Shown here: positions 35,830-49,900 of the stretch, one piece after another | Layout: each line of letters opens with the position of its first letter | Position numbering within the stretch: the stretch's first letter is position 1 | Origin: Fasciolopsis buskii | Lineage: Eukaryota > Platyhelminthes > Trematoda > Plagiorchiida > Fasciolidae | Reading direction: 5' to 3' | DNA: 64,000 bases | NCBI GenBank assembly: GCA_008360955.1 | Contig: LUCM01002276.1 | Location: forward strand, 450,393 to 514,392 | Notes under the pieces: model-generated | What the model saw: only the letters and a program-made list of their open reading frames with translations | The model's database searches: none | Told to the model about the DNA's origin: nothing | Made by a program: the position numbers and the translations under genes

Positions 35830-36088
35830 AACCTCAGGACCGAATGACGTAAGGAGTATATCGAAAAATCGATGCGCCATGTATCAGCTTTTATTGAGTG
35901 ATATAACGTTGATGACACAGCGTTGTTGGTAGACGTAATGCGTCAACGTGTCGACTACCGTGGATAGTCTTTCTTAAGGCAAGATTTACAATCAAATGCT
36001 TGCCTTGAGAAAGACTACCCACGGTAGTCGAAATGTAGACGCACTACATCTACCAGCGACACTGTTATTAACATTATATTATTCACAG
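35830..36088 (-). repeat. Foldback element copy 2 (inverted relative to copy 1)
   Basis: On the minus strand it matches copy 1 over the hairpin and tail. The match is nearly exact from the GTAGATG block through the tail to TCATTCGGTC, with more differences in the outer left arm. Flanks outside 35830-36088 and 31109-31353 do not match each other, so these are separate insertions or a local transposition. The plus-strand sequence at 36004-36034 gives CTTGAGAAAGACTACC, hairpin, GGTAGTCGAAATG. Confidence 0.75.
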
Positions 36089-36099
36089 CACATGATGAC

Positions 36100-36160
36100 T
36101 CATTAGGTCAGGCTGGGTGAAGAGTCAAGCGATAGGCATTTGACATTTGTCAAAAAAGAC
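36100..36160 (+). repeat. Short repeat block shared with about 54325-54365
   Basis: CATTAGGTCAGGCTGGG and GAGTCAAGCGATAGG resemble TATTAGGTCAGGTGTAG and GAGCCAAGTGATAGAG near 54325-54365, and a more diverged copy near 62850. Confidence 0.35.
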
Positions 36161-38640
36161 CTCTTTAGGCTGGCGGGCGCATAATTCACTTGACTCTTGT
36201 TGGTCTCCATCCGGAAATGTACGAAGGTGTTTGTTCATTCTGTCGGTAACTTTAAAGCACCAAAAGCACTCCATTTAGCAATCAAGCAAGCCGGTGTGCA
36301 CACGTTTTGCGACCGGCCTTCCTCCCAGTGGTATCTCTTGAATTCCCAATATTTTCTTTGGTTCGATATAACCCATGCGTAGTATATCTATATATACACT
36401 GTTCATGTACTGTGCTATCACATGCCCCACATTCTTACTTTATGTTCCTTTAATGCAGATTCATTCCGTGGTGCCACTCCAAATTTGTAATTGTTTATTG
36501 TGATTCGCTTTTAATGATATTAGCGAACGATACTGATGCGTTTACCACATGAGTAAAAGCTATGTCCCCATTGATCAACTGGACCTCGTAACCGGTGGCT
36601 CGGTGCAAAACATTCATCCGGGTGTGATTTGAATTGAAACGGGAGAGAAGTTGCTGCACTACTGGATTGAAATATCATCACCCACAGAAAGCTTAGAATA
36701 AATAAAAGACATTCAGAAAGCTGGTTATGATTCGCGAGGTCTTTATTGTTTAAACAGACGTAGAGATAGGGCCGTAAATCTGGTTTCAAATACTAACACA
36801 TTTGACGTTTGATCGAACCATAAATTAACAAACTATGGCAAACGCCAAAATAAACACTTAACTGCTCCTTGGCGCATTAATGTTTCCCATCTGCGATACT
36901 CGGTTAAACTATGAGTGAGTAGCCGCAAACGACGTCTAATACCAAAGGAAGCGTTTGAGGTCGACACTAACTAACACGAATTAGCAGAAAATACATGAGC
37001 CATGCATTAGGATTCGTGGGCGTATGCAAACTTCGCTGAAATTCCAATGAAGAGGAGTTCATTTGCATTTTCTGGGTGTTTCCTTCAAGACCTATTTGTA
37101 CTCGTAACGAAATCTGTGAACCAAATTGGCATTACCATTTCACTTCCTACATACATTGTGCATTTTCCAATTAACTATTTAGCTGATTTCAGCCCCTGTA
37201 TTCATTCGTTTCCGCAAACTGGGATCGTGCTGGATTCATACGATGGATAATGGGCAAGAACTGTGGGTTTGGTCAACAAAACAATAAAACGAGCCCCTGC
37301 TCATCACGATATATAGATTATTGCAGTGAATGACGAATCCTCCGGAAAGGCCAATGTCGCCATGTTCCAACCAAAATGCAAATATTACAGACAGTCTCGA
37401 ATTCACCGCGCATAAACTGCCGTCCATCTGCTGATTACACGCACTCTCTTCGACTATCAATTGCATAGATACAAGTGTGTGTCCACGAGATCCACTTTTG
37501 TTCTGGTTCACATTTATTCCACGACACCCCAGGACTCTGCTTTTGTTCACTCGATTTATCCATCCGGTATAACGTAAATAACTACCGCCGAAGGTCACGG
37601 GGGTAGCCAGTGGATACGCGAACTGACCTGTCGGTCACCAAAACATCGATGTCAATTGGACATAAGTCGATGAAATGAATGTCCACTGCTGATGGACATA
37701 ACCAGTGTTGGCCATGCGATCGAACTTGTGGCTTTTAGACGTGAATACTTTGGGTTAGATTTCTCTCACCGTCTACCCTTACCTTCAGTTGGCAGCCTCT
37801 CTTGAAATATGGTGCATTTAAACAATACTGAATGAAAATAGAAAGTACAAATTTTAAAAGTTCACTGGAAATGCAAAAACTACCTAACGGCCCAAAAAGC
37901 TAAATGTGTAGAACTCCTATCCCACAATATCTGACGCAGCGCGCTTGTCTGTGAATGCGATCGTGGGGAAAAAGTGACCAGTTATCTGGAAAGGCACTAA
38001 GACACTAAGGCCAAATCAGTGATCAAGAGCAAACTGTAATCTTAGCTAGATGTTTCTCTTGTTGAAACCGTTGTTTTCCCAGTTCGACCATTCTCAACTT
38101 CACCGTGTTGTTCAAATTCTACCTTCACATGTGGGTGCTGCAAAGAAGTGCACACGTTAAATCGACCGCAACAGTTAACTAGGATAAGCCAGTTAACTTG
38201 TTATCAAAATGACATGATACCCTGACTAGTTTATCGCAGATAACTAAATAATCGATGAAGCTCAACCTCTACCGGAACTTGGCTACCAACAGCATAGTTT
38301 AAAACAAACGCCTTCGTATTTTAACAAAACTGCTTGCTAAAACCAGTCATATCGTTCAGAATGAGAGGAATTTTTTGCCACATCTGCCTAAAATTCCACT
38401 AAAGTGAGGAACAGGACCCCATAGACTGGAGTCGGAAGCTCGCAGACCACTGAAGTATTCTAACCAATGTCACTTTAATTTTCTGAATTGCAGTCAGATA
38501 ACCTTGAGGGAGAACGTGGAAAGACCGAGCACATGCGGCTGTCAAATGCAGCCTCCACAGGAGTCACTAATTTGGACCGCGACACTAGCATACTTAGAAT
38601 AAAAAATCCGCACATGCACTGTGCATACAAAATGGACTGC

Positions 38641-38700
38641 GCGGGCCAGAATCGAACAGCCGGCCTTCCACTTATTGGTCAGGTGCTCATATCATTCAGT
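38641..38700 (-). repeat. tRNA-like relic
   Basis: Minus strand: GAGCACCTGACCAATAAGTGG, then a box-B-like TGTTCGATTCTGG (complement of 38646-38658). Probably a SINE head. Confidence 0.3.
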
Positions 38701-38892
38701 TACTGTGAAAAGGATCTTAAAACTAGACCCACGTGAAAAGCAATTAGTGCTAAGCAATCAACAATCGAGCAGAATACCCAACAACTAACATGAGTATAAC
38801 GGACTAACCATGTCAGTTATTTTCCAGTGGGACCAAACAGCAGAACTGAACGGAATATAGTGGACGTTGTGACTCGCGTCCGATGTTTATAT

Positions 38893-38960
38893 TCGCGGTA
38901 ACGTATTGGTAACCATAACAACTTTGCATCCGAAAGGTCGCGGGCTCGATTCCGGCTAAC
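38893..38960 (+). repeat. tRNA-like relic (CAT anticodon-like)
   Basis: GGTAACGTATTGG (box-A-like, 38897-38909), TTTGCATCCGAAA in the anticodon position, and box B GGGCTCGATTCC (38942-38953). The arrangement is that of a tRNA with anticodon CAT, but the stems are incomplete. Likely a tRNA-derived SINE head or pseudo-tRNA. Confidence 0.35.
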
Positions 38961-39329
38961 GACGTCCACCTGTAAATGGTCATTATACAAGTAGAACATT
39001 ATTCTATACAGCGTCAGATCAACTACTGCGACGGAAGCTCAAAACTTCCGGTTCGTCTATAAGTACAGATCGCGACAAACACGCAGGCTTCTAGTTCTGA
39101 TGTCGTACTGAAAAGCATTCGGCATGTACCATAGCACCGCTGAAATCAAAGTCCATTCAAAAACAGGCAGTTCAACTCCGTACAAACTAACTTCATTAAC
39201 CGTAAGCGAACAGTTGAACCCAGGCTGATGCTTACAATGATCAACTTGAGCTCACCAGGTCTGTCTTCTTTGGCCACGTCTCTTTTTAATTAAAACTACT
39301 ATAGAGACAGTCACATCCTCATGTCAGAA

Positions 39330-40300
39330 AAATGGCCTCGGGGTACGCTCACACAGCAAACTGTTCCATTTAGAATATTCAGGCGATTTTGTGCTTCCGA
39401 GTGAAAACCCAGGTAAGTTGCACGCACTTCTCGATCACATTAATGACAACGACGAGTTGCGCTTTGCATCTCCAAAGCTGTGGGGCTGACCCTGACTTTG
39501 AGGGAGAGAAGTTGGACGAAGCAAATAAGCCTTGTTATTTGGTCACTTGCATCTCATCAATCGTTCGCATATTCGATGAAGTCTTCGCGTGCAATGAGAA
39601 CTCCATCAGGCTTTAACGAATTCAAGTATCTATAGTGTTGGCATGACATCCGGCTACCGATTAAAAGTCAAGCTTATATTGTGGCCGTAAGATCGGTCCC
39701 GCCATATGGTTCCAAAACATGGCCGTTGCGGACAAACCATATGCGAAGACTGTGCTCGAACACTGGAACCTGCGCAGTATTGATAAAACAAGGAGGAAAT
39801 TTCTCATCAACTCTGATTTCGGACGCAAGATTTTGAGTCACGCAGTTCAGACTTTGGAAGAAGCAGTGAAGTTGAGTAAATTACGGTGACTGAGGATTAT
39901 GTTAGGAATGCCCGTCGATCAATTCCTCCGGCCTATACTGTTATCCGAGGCAGGTAATGGAGGGAGGTGGGCAATCCATGATGTAGCGAAGCCGTATGGA
40001 CTTTTCCGAGCAGATCGAGTTGGATATCTGGTAGGAACCGAAAAGGTCCCCTAAACGAAATGGCTTTAGAACTCAGGAGATATGACTAAATGCCCTAGTT
40101 AGCAGTGTTCGAAATGGTTCCGCTTCATTATAGTCCACCTAACCAGTGATCGCACGACTTTGCTTTTGTCATTATTCGATGGTATGAGGTAGCCCCAAAA
40201 TCATCGCAGGATAGAAAAAACCGAAACTTCCCAAACATCACATTCCAACCTAGTCGAGAATGCTTTCCACTGGACATTTTCCAAGCTTGGCACATTCGCT
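39330..40300 (+). pseudogene. RTE-type retrotransposon fragment (RT C-terminal half), copy A4
   Basis: Decayed RTE sequence. Near 39365-39450 it shows traces of the catalytic block and the following 'SENPGKLQALLDHLND' region across frame changes. 39648-39745 reads HDIRLPIKSQAYIVAVRSVP and then GSKTWPLRTNHMRRL, the well-conserved 'R.Y.A.VRSVLLYGSETWPLR' block downstream of RT. Stops and shifts are frequent. The endonuclease and most of RT are missing (5' truncation, usual for this class). The element lies just 3' of the COPS4 stop codon. Confidence 0.65.
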
Positions 40301-40828
40301 CGCTGGCGCGCAGCGATAACTAGCCGGAAACAAGAAACCGCTTTGTGACACAAACGGCAAAGGATGTTCCACTAAAGGCTCAAGATGTATGGCTTTTGAA
40401 CTACCGAAGATGCTTAAGGGTCATTTCTCGGTCAAATACAGAAGCGATCCGTATGCAGACTTCATTCAAACATCACTATTAGCGTTTTTCTTTCATGCGA
40501 ATGACAAAAGTAGCCGGGAATACTCCTACCTAGATGAGCTGCAAATGAGCGATAGGAAAACAATTCCCTTAGAACTCTTCTCATTTACATAAACCGAATG
40601 GATTCAATGTATACAAGTTAGACGCAGTCAGTAAAGATTCCCCGGATCCTTGACTGATATGAGCACCCAAAAACGATAGAATGCATGTTTTTCAGGTTCA
40701 TCTGGCTTTAATTTTGATCAATCAAACAAGCTCCAAACCTAGACCATTGTGGATGAAAATCAGATTTGAACACAATTCACTGGGATCGGAAGCGAGAGGA
40801 AAGAGGGGTGAATTTCTGGTGAGCTACT

Positions 40829-40977
40829 TCAAATAGCAGGATCCACAGCCATGCGAGAGTTCAACTGTGCATGAACCCAGTCGGGATGAGCCGCTTCCAT
40901 ATCTTCCACAATGCGATTCACCGCCGCGCATAAACTGTTCACCTGTGTGCTCCAGGAAGTTAACACAGGATTCTGAC
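40829..40977 (-). CDS. COPS4: COPS4 last exon (C-terminus and stop)
   Basis: Acceptor TTTCAG at 40983-40978, then GT CAG AAT. Encodes QNPVLTSWSTQVNSLC, VNRIVEDMEAAHPDWVHAQL and a short tail ending AVDPAI, stop TGA at 40831-40829. It corresponds to the C-terminal helix of CSN4 that joins the helical bundle of the signalosome. The first two bases complete a Ser codon begun by exon 51402-51318. Confidence 0.93.
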
Positions 40978-43900
40978 CTGAAACGAACAAGAAGTAAATA
41001 AAAAGACAATACTACCCGTACCTGTGACAGTCACAATTTATATTCCAGAAGATTGATGTGATACATAAAAGGATTCACCGTTCCCACTGATACCTTGAAG
41101 AAGCAGTCACAAAGACACATGAGTAAATTTTAAAAAAACGATTACAATCACAAACTTCGCATGAATACCTACGTCAATGAATGAGAATGACAAACGATTT
41201 GGTCGGAGTAAGCGCTTGAACATTTGTCTCGTGACTGTCAAACTTGGAACTAAGATATCCTAGCCCATTAAAGGATCTCATCAAAAGGAACAGGAAATTT
41301 TAACAGCGCACTAGTTAGAAATAATCCAGAAAGGATCTGGTTTAGATGCTTCATCACAATTCTCTCAAAAAACAACGGGCGCAAAATTCGATAGTCCAGA
41401 AGTGACGAAGATATACTAAACAACATAAAACCGCAATCGAAGGCAATTGTGAGCGAAATGCACACTGTTATAGATATGCGTACATTCAATCATAACGACC
41501 GACAAAGTCGGAGTGGAAATGGAATCAGATCGCGGGCCGACACAAACATGAATGAAAACTTTCTATCAAAGAAACCACGGCGAATCGGTCCACGGGAGTC
41601 CACTATGAGGGAGATGATTAAAAAACTCAATGGCCCACAGATAGATTCATTGATCTGTACGCTGACGCGTTGGATTAACCACTTTAAGAAGCTTGGCGAA
41701 TCATCCTGGAGCTAATAAAAGATGTAAGTGGTTATTAGAAATACAAGTAGACGGAGGAAGGCGGCAATTGAGTAGAGTGGAATTGCAAACAATTTTTTGT
41801 CGTCAAGCCCGTCACCATGCCTGAACAAACGAGACTTTCTGTGGTTCTATGCCACTCCAAGTTTCAGAAGCACAATTGCTGGTTTCCCATCCCTCGTGTC
41901 CTTCAGGTCGTGGGACACACTCTCCCAACGAGCCACAAAGGATGGCCAATCTCAAAGCGAAGATTCAATCACATCTGGAAGGTCAGTGGGTAGAGGCCTG
42001 ACAAAGTAGTCTCTTGGTCCTCCAGGTTGGAGATTGACTTGAGCTGCCAACTCGGTCGGAAAATGGGGTGGAAGTATAACTGATTCATGCAGATGGACCT
42101 CCACCCAGCTACCACTCTCTGCCTTGGGGACAGATTTATGTTGAAACCAAAGGCTTTGGTTGACAACCCCAATCGTCCTCTTGTTTGGTGGGTGGACCCC
42201 TTAGCTGTACCCGTCTACAAACTTCCGTGAATTATACGAACAAAAAATTCCATATTGCTCCACTCAGGACCGCAGTGGCCAATGCTTCGATCATGATGGG
42301 CACTGAAGGTATGCTTCTGCGCAGTTACCGCGATGGGTTGGCACTCCGTCACCGCGTGAGTGGAACTTGAATCGACGGCTCCGGTTAGGTTTGCCAAAAA
42401 AAACCTTTTTGTGGTGTGGTCGGTCGCGAAGTGTTGCTTGCCCAAAAACTCTAACATCCTTTCTACAAGGAATCTTTCTAATTTCCATTCCCCCAGTATT
42501 GAGATCAGGCATGATACCATGGAGAAATGTAGCGTCATAGATTCATCTGATGGCAACAATAATCGAAGGGGAAGATAACCTGGACACACTATTTAGGCCC
42601 AGGTATTTAGTTTACTTTGCTTCTCTCAGCGTCCGCATGCCCAATCAGATAGGGCAATGATATGTTCTACCTAGAACTATTAAAACTTGCAAAACATACG
42701 TAACGTGTCCAAAACGCGCAAACGAAATCCTACTCTCATAATCACTTTTCGTAGTCCAGACGAAACCTCTCTCTCGCTTCACTGTTCACGTGTTAGATGA
42801 CCTGGTTTTGAGCCTTCGTAGTCATGCTAGCGTTGGTATCACTCTGAGGGCGCGAGCCGAGCGTGCAATATCATAATGGATCCCAGTCAATAGTCGTCTG
42901 TTTGCTGTTCGACTGAACGGTTCTGAACGTGTCAAGAGCAGTCGAATGAAGCGTCCTTGTTTATATGTCGTATCTGTTAATCCGTTCACTGTCTGCAGTT
43001 CTCCTGAAATCAAATGCGAGTTCTGGGATGTTTCGCGGATACCCAAAGCGTGGATTCAACGGACGTCGTATTCGTCGCTGCTGATTTCAACATCCAAATT
43101 GGTTGCTGTGACGGAACAGCTGATCGGAGGTCCATTTTCTGTCCTTGCCGATAGCACCGATAATGGTGGTCGTTCCATCGAGGTTTGTTTCGACCATAAA
43201 CTGTTTCCGGTGAACATCAATTTTCGTCATAAAAAGCGACGTCGCCTAACCTGGTGCTTTTCATCGGCTTCAGAGCGCTGAACTCAGACTGATCACAGTG
43301 CATTTGATCACCGGCGACGTGGATCAACCAAAGATAATCGATCACTGCGGTCCATATTTGTGGACTCGAATCGTGCTTTAGTCCATGCTCGCTTTTGTTT
43401 GAGCCCGGTGTATGGACACATCAACACGAAAAACCACTCGTCCTGCATGGCTGATTTTAGACGAAAATCTTCCACTTCAATTCCAATCGCAGCCCTAACG
43501 AAAGGCCCAGCATCCAAGAGACAACTGGGAGGAGATGAAAGGAGTCCTGAACTCAGCGGCAACCACCACCCAAGACCCCAGGTAATAAACACCTCAGAAA
43601 AGGTGGATATCCTCGACTTCAGTTGCCCGTTGGATGCTAGCAGATCCGTGCCTCCGAATTACAAATACAGTGGCAAATTTCTGAGACGTCAATCGACCGG
43701 AAGCCGGAGAAATGGCTGCGAGCAGTGAGGAATAGGGAAATGTAGTAAATGAAAGAGGCCAAGACAACCTTTACCAACTGATAACAAATACTGGTCCACA
43801 AAAACTGAATGTAATTGAGGGGTCAACGAATATGATGGCTTACTGTTTCACTCACAGGGTTGTCGGCTGGAGCATTGGATAGATCATCTTAGGAAAAACT

Positions 43901-46900
43901 TTAGTTGGCCCATTACCACAGCAGACCGCGTGAACCGAGTGAACCAATGTGACTAGACGCTAACCGTCCATCAGACAACACAGGTAATCAAAAATGGGTA
44001 TTCTAAAAAAACCATAAAGCTACTGAACCGGATCGTCCATTTCCATCCTTAGTCAAGGACGATGGTCAAGTGTTAAAATCGGGATTAACAAAACTCGTGG
44101 GATCAAAATGGACAAGAAAACGGATTCCTAAGAACTGGTATGGAACGGTGACTGCACCGATTTTACAAGAAAAGTGGTAGGTCCTTACGCAGAAATAACA
44201 GGAATTAGTTTGGCATAAAACGCATCCGAACTGCTCGCACCATCCGCTGCCGATTATTTAGTACTCGTGAAGGGTATCCGCGTGAGAATCAAACCAGTTT
44301 CCAATCCAATTGGGAATGTAATGACCGAATCTTCAGTTGGCGATAAGTCTTCGAACACAGACGCACGTTCCGTAGACCCACGATCTCTGTACTCAACTCA
44401 ATCGACCTCACCTTTGTTGATCTGTTTCTGATTGAAGGATATGCCAGAGGAATTGTGGCCACTTTTCCAATCATCGTATTCGCACAACCAAAGTCGAGTT
44501 CGTCGTTTCGGCGATGTCCCACCCGGGCCTATCATGAGAAGTGGTCTTCGTCGGAATTGGTTCTTCCATCTTTTGTATCCAACTTTGATATAGTTATGGA
44601 GATAACCCAACCCACTGTTCTACCCTTCTAATATTATGAAAACCCGCTGAAACTCCCCTAATCCAAAGACAAGACGATCTCTCAAATCTGAACAAACAGT
44701 GTCCAGTTTCTCTAGGTTGCTCGAAATTATTATTTCCGACCAACTGCCACCGATTTTTGAAAGCGAGAATAGCTACTGATAGAACGCCAATATGAATTTC
44801 GATAAGGTCGTTTCTCTAATAAACTTCTAGCCTTTGACTCACAATCCTGACTGGCTGCAGTCGATAACCAAAAGGAAACACTTGGTCTCGCTCGACACCT
44901 CCAAGCACTTAGACCGAGTTTGGCATGAAGGCCTACTGGCAAAACTGCCTACGTTCGGATCCTCTCCAGCTCTCGCATTGCGGACATCAAGTTACCTTAG
45001 TAAACTAACCATTCAGGTCCAATTCGGCGGGGTTCTATCTCAGTCGTCTGCATGAATACTGGTTTCCTCCTCCCTAAGGTTCCGTACACACACGCGCCTT
45101 CTTTTTCAAATCTATTAGTGATCTTCTATCCAATACATCCAACCCAGTCCACACGTCTACTGATGCCACCTTTCATTGTTCCCTTTCCTGCCATACTCTC
45201 TGCCATGCAAACACCAAAACTGATCGGGGCCGCAATGCCATTAGTGTGCTACTGAATTCCGAACGTGAACTCACCTTCCCCTGGGGTTCCCGAAATGACA
45301 TTCACTCTAATGCTTTGAAAACGCCCTTCCTCTGCCTCATTCGAACATTATTCCTTCACCCGCCATCAGTGCTTTGACTGAGTATATCCACACTACGGAT
45401 TCTATCCCACATCCTACCCTGTTTATAACTTCCTCGTTGTACTGGTCCCCTTCCATATCTCAGCTTCTCTTGCAACGCGCAAAGTTAATTTTCGATTTAG
45501 CGGCAGTCGTTTCTTTGTTCCCATCCATCTATTGTACGAAGCTCAAATCTTCCTCGCATCAGAATATTATAGTCACATGTGGGGCGGGGCTTCGCCTACT
45601 TCTTATTAACCGACTTGACCGGGTTCAATGCGAGTCCATCTGGTTGGTCAATGGTTCTTGCTCAACATCCAATCTGAAGTCGCCAATCCATCGTTGGACG
45701 GACGCTACACTGTCCCCTTCCTATCGCTAACACTTAAGCTCTCGCATTTCGGAGATTGTTTCGTGAGTTCCCTTACCTTTGGACTTTACCACCTATCCCG
45801 TTCTCAGACTTCCAGCCATCCCTGTCATGTTTCTCCCCCAGTCCTCTTTTTCTCATGACAGTCAAGCTGTGGAACACTCCCCCTATCTGTTTTGCCACCC
45901 ATTTGCAATCTCTCTCGCTCTCTGTTTTAAAGCGAAATCACACAGAACTGGTACTTACGTGAATATTCCCCCCAATCCATTTCTAGTGACATTTCCACTA
46001 TGGGGTTCATCTTTTAATTACTTTTGGAATATAAAACACTAAGGTTTATATCCCCAAGGCACTGAGCGACTACGGAAGCCGAATGATACTCTGCGGATAA
46101 CGAGTCGTAGCTCTTAACTTTAGAAACTTGGAAGTTTCGTTACTCTATTAGGCTGTTATCATGAACGGTAGCCAACACCACGCCACATGAGCGCCTCTGC
46201 TCATACTTCCGCAGATTAACTTCCAGAGCATCATCACTAAGCTGTCTACCGGATCTTGGACTGGTTTTTGGTGACAGAAGCGTCAGAATATCCAAGTACG
46301 ACCCATTCATTGATGAATCGGAGTTGAATCACTGTAACACCACCGGTACTCGGTTTCAAATTCATGATGGCAGTGAACAGGTTTCCAATCATCAGCCAGT
46401 ACCGGTTTCCACTCATAAGACCCTAATATCCATTCCACGTGGTGCTTCTGGTGACGACACGCCAAACGCATCATATCTATCTTCTAATACTCATACACCC
46501 GCATCCTCCATAAACCGTCACAACGAGACTGGACCTCGACGCAGCGTGACGGCTTGCTTGCCTATATGACCCAAAGAGCCACATAGCATGGCACATCTAA
46601 AGTCGAAGATCCAATTGTGCCAAGATGGTCAATAAGTAAAAGCCAGACGGAGTCACTTGGTTCTCCAGGTTGGAGATTGACTTGAGCTGGCACCTCAATC
46701 AGAAAAATCAGTGGAAGAGAAATTCACCCATGTGTGTGGGTTTCCACTCAGCCACATTCCGCAAATTTGCGGCCCGGTGATTGCTAGAAAAAAAGAAGTG
46801 TTGGATGATAACCGTAATTAACTTTATGCTTTGCAGGTGGATTCTCTACCAGAACCCGTACACCACTTCCCATGACCTAAACTTGCAAAAACAATTCCAT

Positions 46901-49900
46901 ACTGCACCGACCGTCGCATATGCTAATCAGGACACCCGTGGCATGCAGCGCGTTGTGCAGCGATAAACAAACTGCTCTTCCTTTTATCCAACTTGTCCCA
47001 AATATAACCTCGTCGAACGCTCAGCCTGCCCATCATGCCGCCACCGTAAGCACTCCGAATACTATCAGCGGTTCCTTGCCAAATTGAGTCGTAAGTAATT
47101 TAAAACCTGCCACATCACATTTTCCCGAGAACCTTCTGCATCTGAATATCATCCCATATAACTTTGGGAGATGTCCAATGTAGGAACGCTATTGAGTGAA
47201 GCACTGACCCATATCATCTATTGTCTCAAACTACCGCTTGGGGGTGGTTGTCGTAGACCCAAACTCGATAGTTCAATCGAACCTACACGAACCAGTCTAC
47301 TGGTCAAAGTTTTAACACTTTTTACCCATGTCATCGACTGGCCACTCCGAGCCATGCTCCAACCATTACCTGAACTGCCTCGAAGGACAGCATAAAACGA
47401 AGCAGTCATTCTGTGGGCATGCGTAAAACTTGCCCCAAACATCTTGACGTTTTCTGGTTCAATTCCTGCTCTGAAGACTGAATCCCAAGACCCAGTACTT
47501 AACACCTTACCGCTGAGTTGCTCACAAAATTGGTCCGCCACATTCTACCAATACTACAAAGACAACGATTTTCAAATACCAAAAGTCTTCGCATATCTTC
47601 TGTCTTCAACGGCCATGTTTCGGAGTGGTGGAGCAATACCCACTTGACTAATCCCTTGTATATTCTATCTTTGATCAATAGCCGGGTGTCAGATCGGCGC
47701 CATCGATGCCTTAAATTACCAAATACCAATCGGGCCTTCTGATTCGCGAGAATACTTCATCTGATTTACGACCATCAGGTGGGACACAAATGCCAAACAA
47801 CTGAATTTGTCCACTTCATCCAGCTGCTCTTCTGTAAGAACAAGGTTCGTTTTTCAGCCAACTTGGTCGTGTAACAGTATTTTACCCTTCGAAGGTTCAA
47901 AACGCGCTCAAAACATACCTACACTATGGTTCAGACGATCGAGAAAAACTTGCAACTTATTTGGGTCTTCATTCAGTAGCAACACATCATCTGCATATTC
48001 TAAATGAGACAGTTTCCTACCTGACCAAATATCAATGCCACTAAATCCATAAACATTTCGGCAACAAAGTTAAGAAGAAAATGTGAAAGGGACTTACCCT
48101 GATGAATGCTACTTCTCGTTGTGTACTCGTGTGAAACATCGCTGTAAGCAAGAACTCGACCTTGGCTGTTCGCATACCGAGACTAGATATGTGAAATGAA
48201 TTTCCCCGGCACACTCTTCAGTGACATGGAGCGTCATGGAATTGCACTATAGACTGAGACAAACTCCGCCTTCCAATCAAGAAAGGCGGAAATCGTGGAT
48301 CTACCGAACATGTGCCTATGTTTAGTCAGTAAAATCCCGACCGGGGTGGAAACCGACTTGATTCTCACGCATACAACTTCGCGAATGCTAGATAATCGGC
48401 GAATGATAATGGCCAAGAGCAAATTGGATGTAATGCATACAAACCTAATTTCTCTGTAGTTTCCACATGAAGATCTATCACCCTTCGCATAAATCGGTAC
48501 AATCGCTAATTCACATCAGTCTTTGGGAATCATTTTGTTGAGACGACAACAGTATTGGTAGTTCCGGTTGAAATTAAATTCAGCGATTGTCGTCTACAGC
48601 CAGCTCTATCGGACTAATGGCTTTTGTGCTGGTGTGACCACGAACTAGGCGCAAACAAAAGTAAGCTCAGACCAAAGCGTGGTCTGCGTCCACATGTTTG
48701 GGCCAGAACGGCCGACAATCCTCGGTTGATCGACACCACCGGTGACCGATGGTAATGTGATCGATCTAAGTCCAACATTGAGAAGGTGAATGAGGGCGCC
48801 AGGTGAATCGATGTCGCAATTTGTGGCAAAAATTGGTGTTCGCCAGAAACAGACTGTGGTCAGAACAAACCTAGATTAGACGGTTTTCGTTATCGGTTCG
48901 ATCGGCTGGGACAGCAAATCGATCTCCTGCGTGGCCTTCCATGTCCCCTAAACACTTAAATTGAGCGTTGAAATCAGCAGCAATGAGCATAACGTCCGTT
49001 GAATGCACACGGTGGTGTGACCGGCTGGGATAACTCCCGGAAGAACTGGTCTTTCGATTCCGGGAGCTGCAATCAGTGGGTGCATTCACAGGTATGACAA
49101 ACAAACGAAAACGACTCAGTCGACTGCTGCTGACGCGCAGATAATCACCAAAGCGAACTGCACATAAAGCGGCTGTTGATTAGAACCCAGTTTAACACTG
49201 CACCCTGCGCTCGCATGTTCTGAGCGATCTCAACCCCAGTCTGACCACAAGCGTTTAGTGCGCACACCTTCATGCAGGCTGGAGGAACAGACGTCTTTAA
49301 CTCTGGCAACGGGCTCACATTCGACTAATATCTAATGCGTCAGTGAAACACAAATTCGCGATTCGAGTAGTGTGATTCAACTAACTGCATCAAATATCTC
49401 GTCAAGATACTTCCTGTGCACCTCAAGGGACGAAGCAGCTTAATCTGCGGGTCAACGCGGTTTAGGAACGTGAACATCATTTAGATGTGAGAATGAAGTG
49501 CCCCTTTTATATTCGATCCCGGTTAACATCGTTTATGCGCCGTAAGACGCAGAGACCAGTCGGCGTTAGGAAGGATAGCTGTGTTAAGCACAGCTCATTT
49601 GTCATCTCAACATGAGTCCAACAAACTATGGCGCTGACATACAAAAACACGAGTTCCATGATGAACTCGTCACTCTTGTTCGCAAGAGCAAAAACGGCGA
49701 CATTCTAATGGAAGCCGGTGATGATCATACACGAACTGGAAAACCTGACACATCGGTGGCTTGTTTAAATGAGCGATGTGCCTTGGCTGCTCAGCAAAGA
49801 GAAAACGGGGGCAGACTTCTCCAATTTCGTGCAAGCAATCAATTATTCTTGTCTAGAACGAATTCTGACACAGTTCGCGTCGCACAGCAATATGATGCTC

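Larger units (their letters stand above)
36161..39325. other. No recognised gene; two tRNA-like relics
   Basis: Nothing coding recognised. The only structured features are the tRNA-like relics at 38641-38700 and 38893-38960. Confidence 0.45.
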
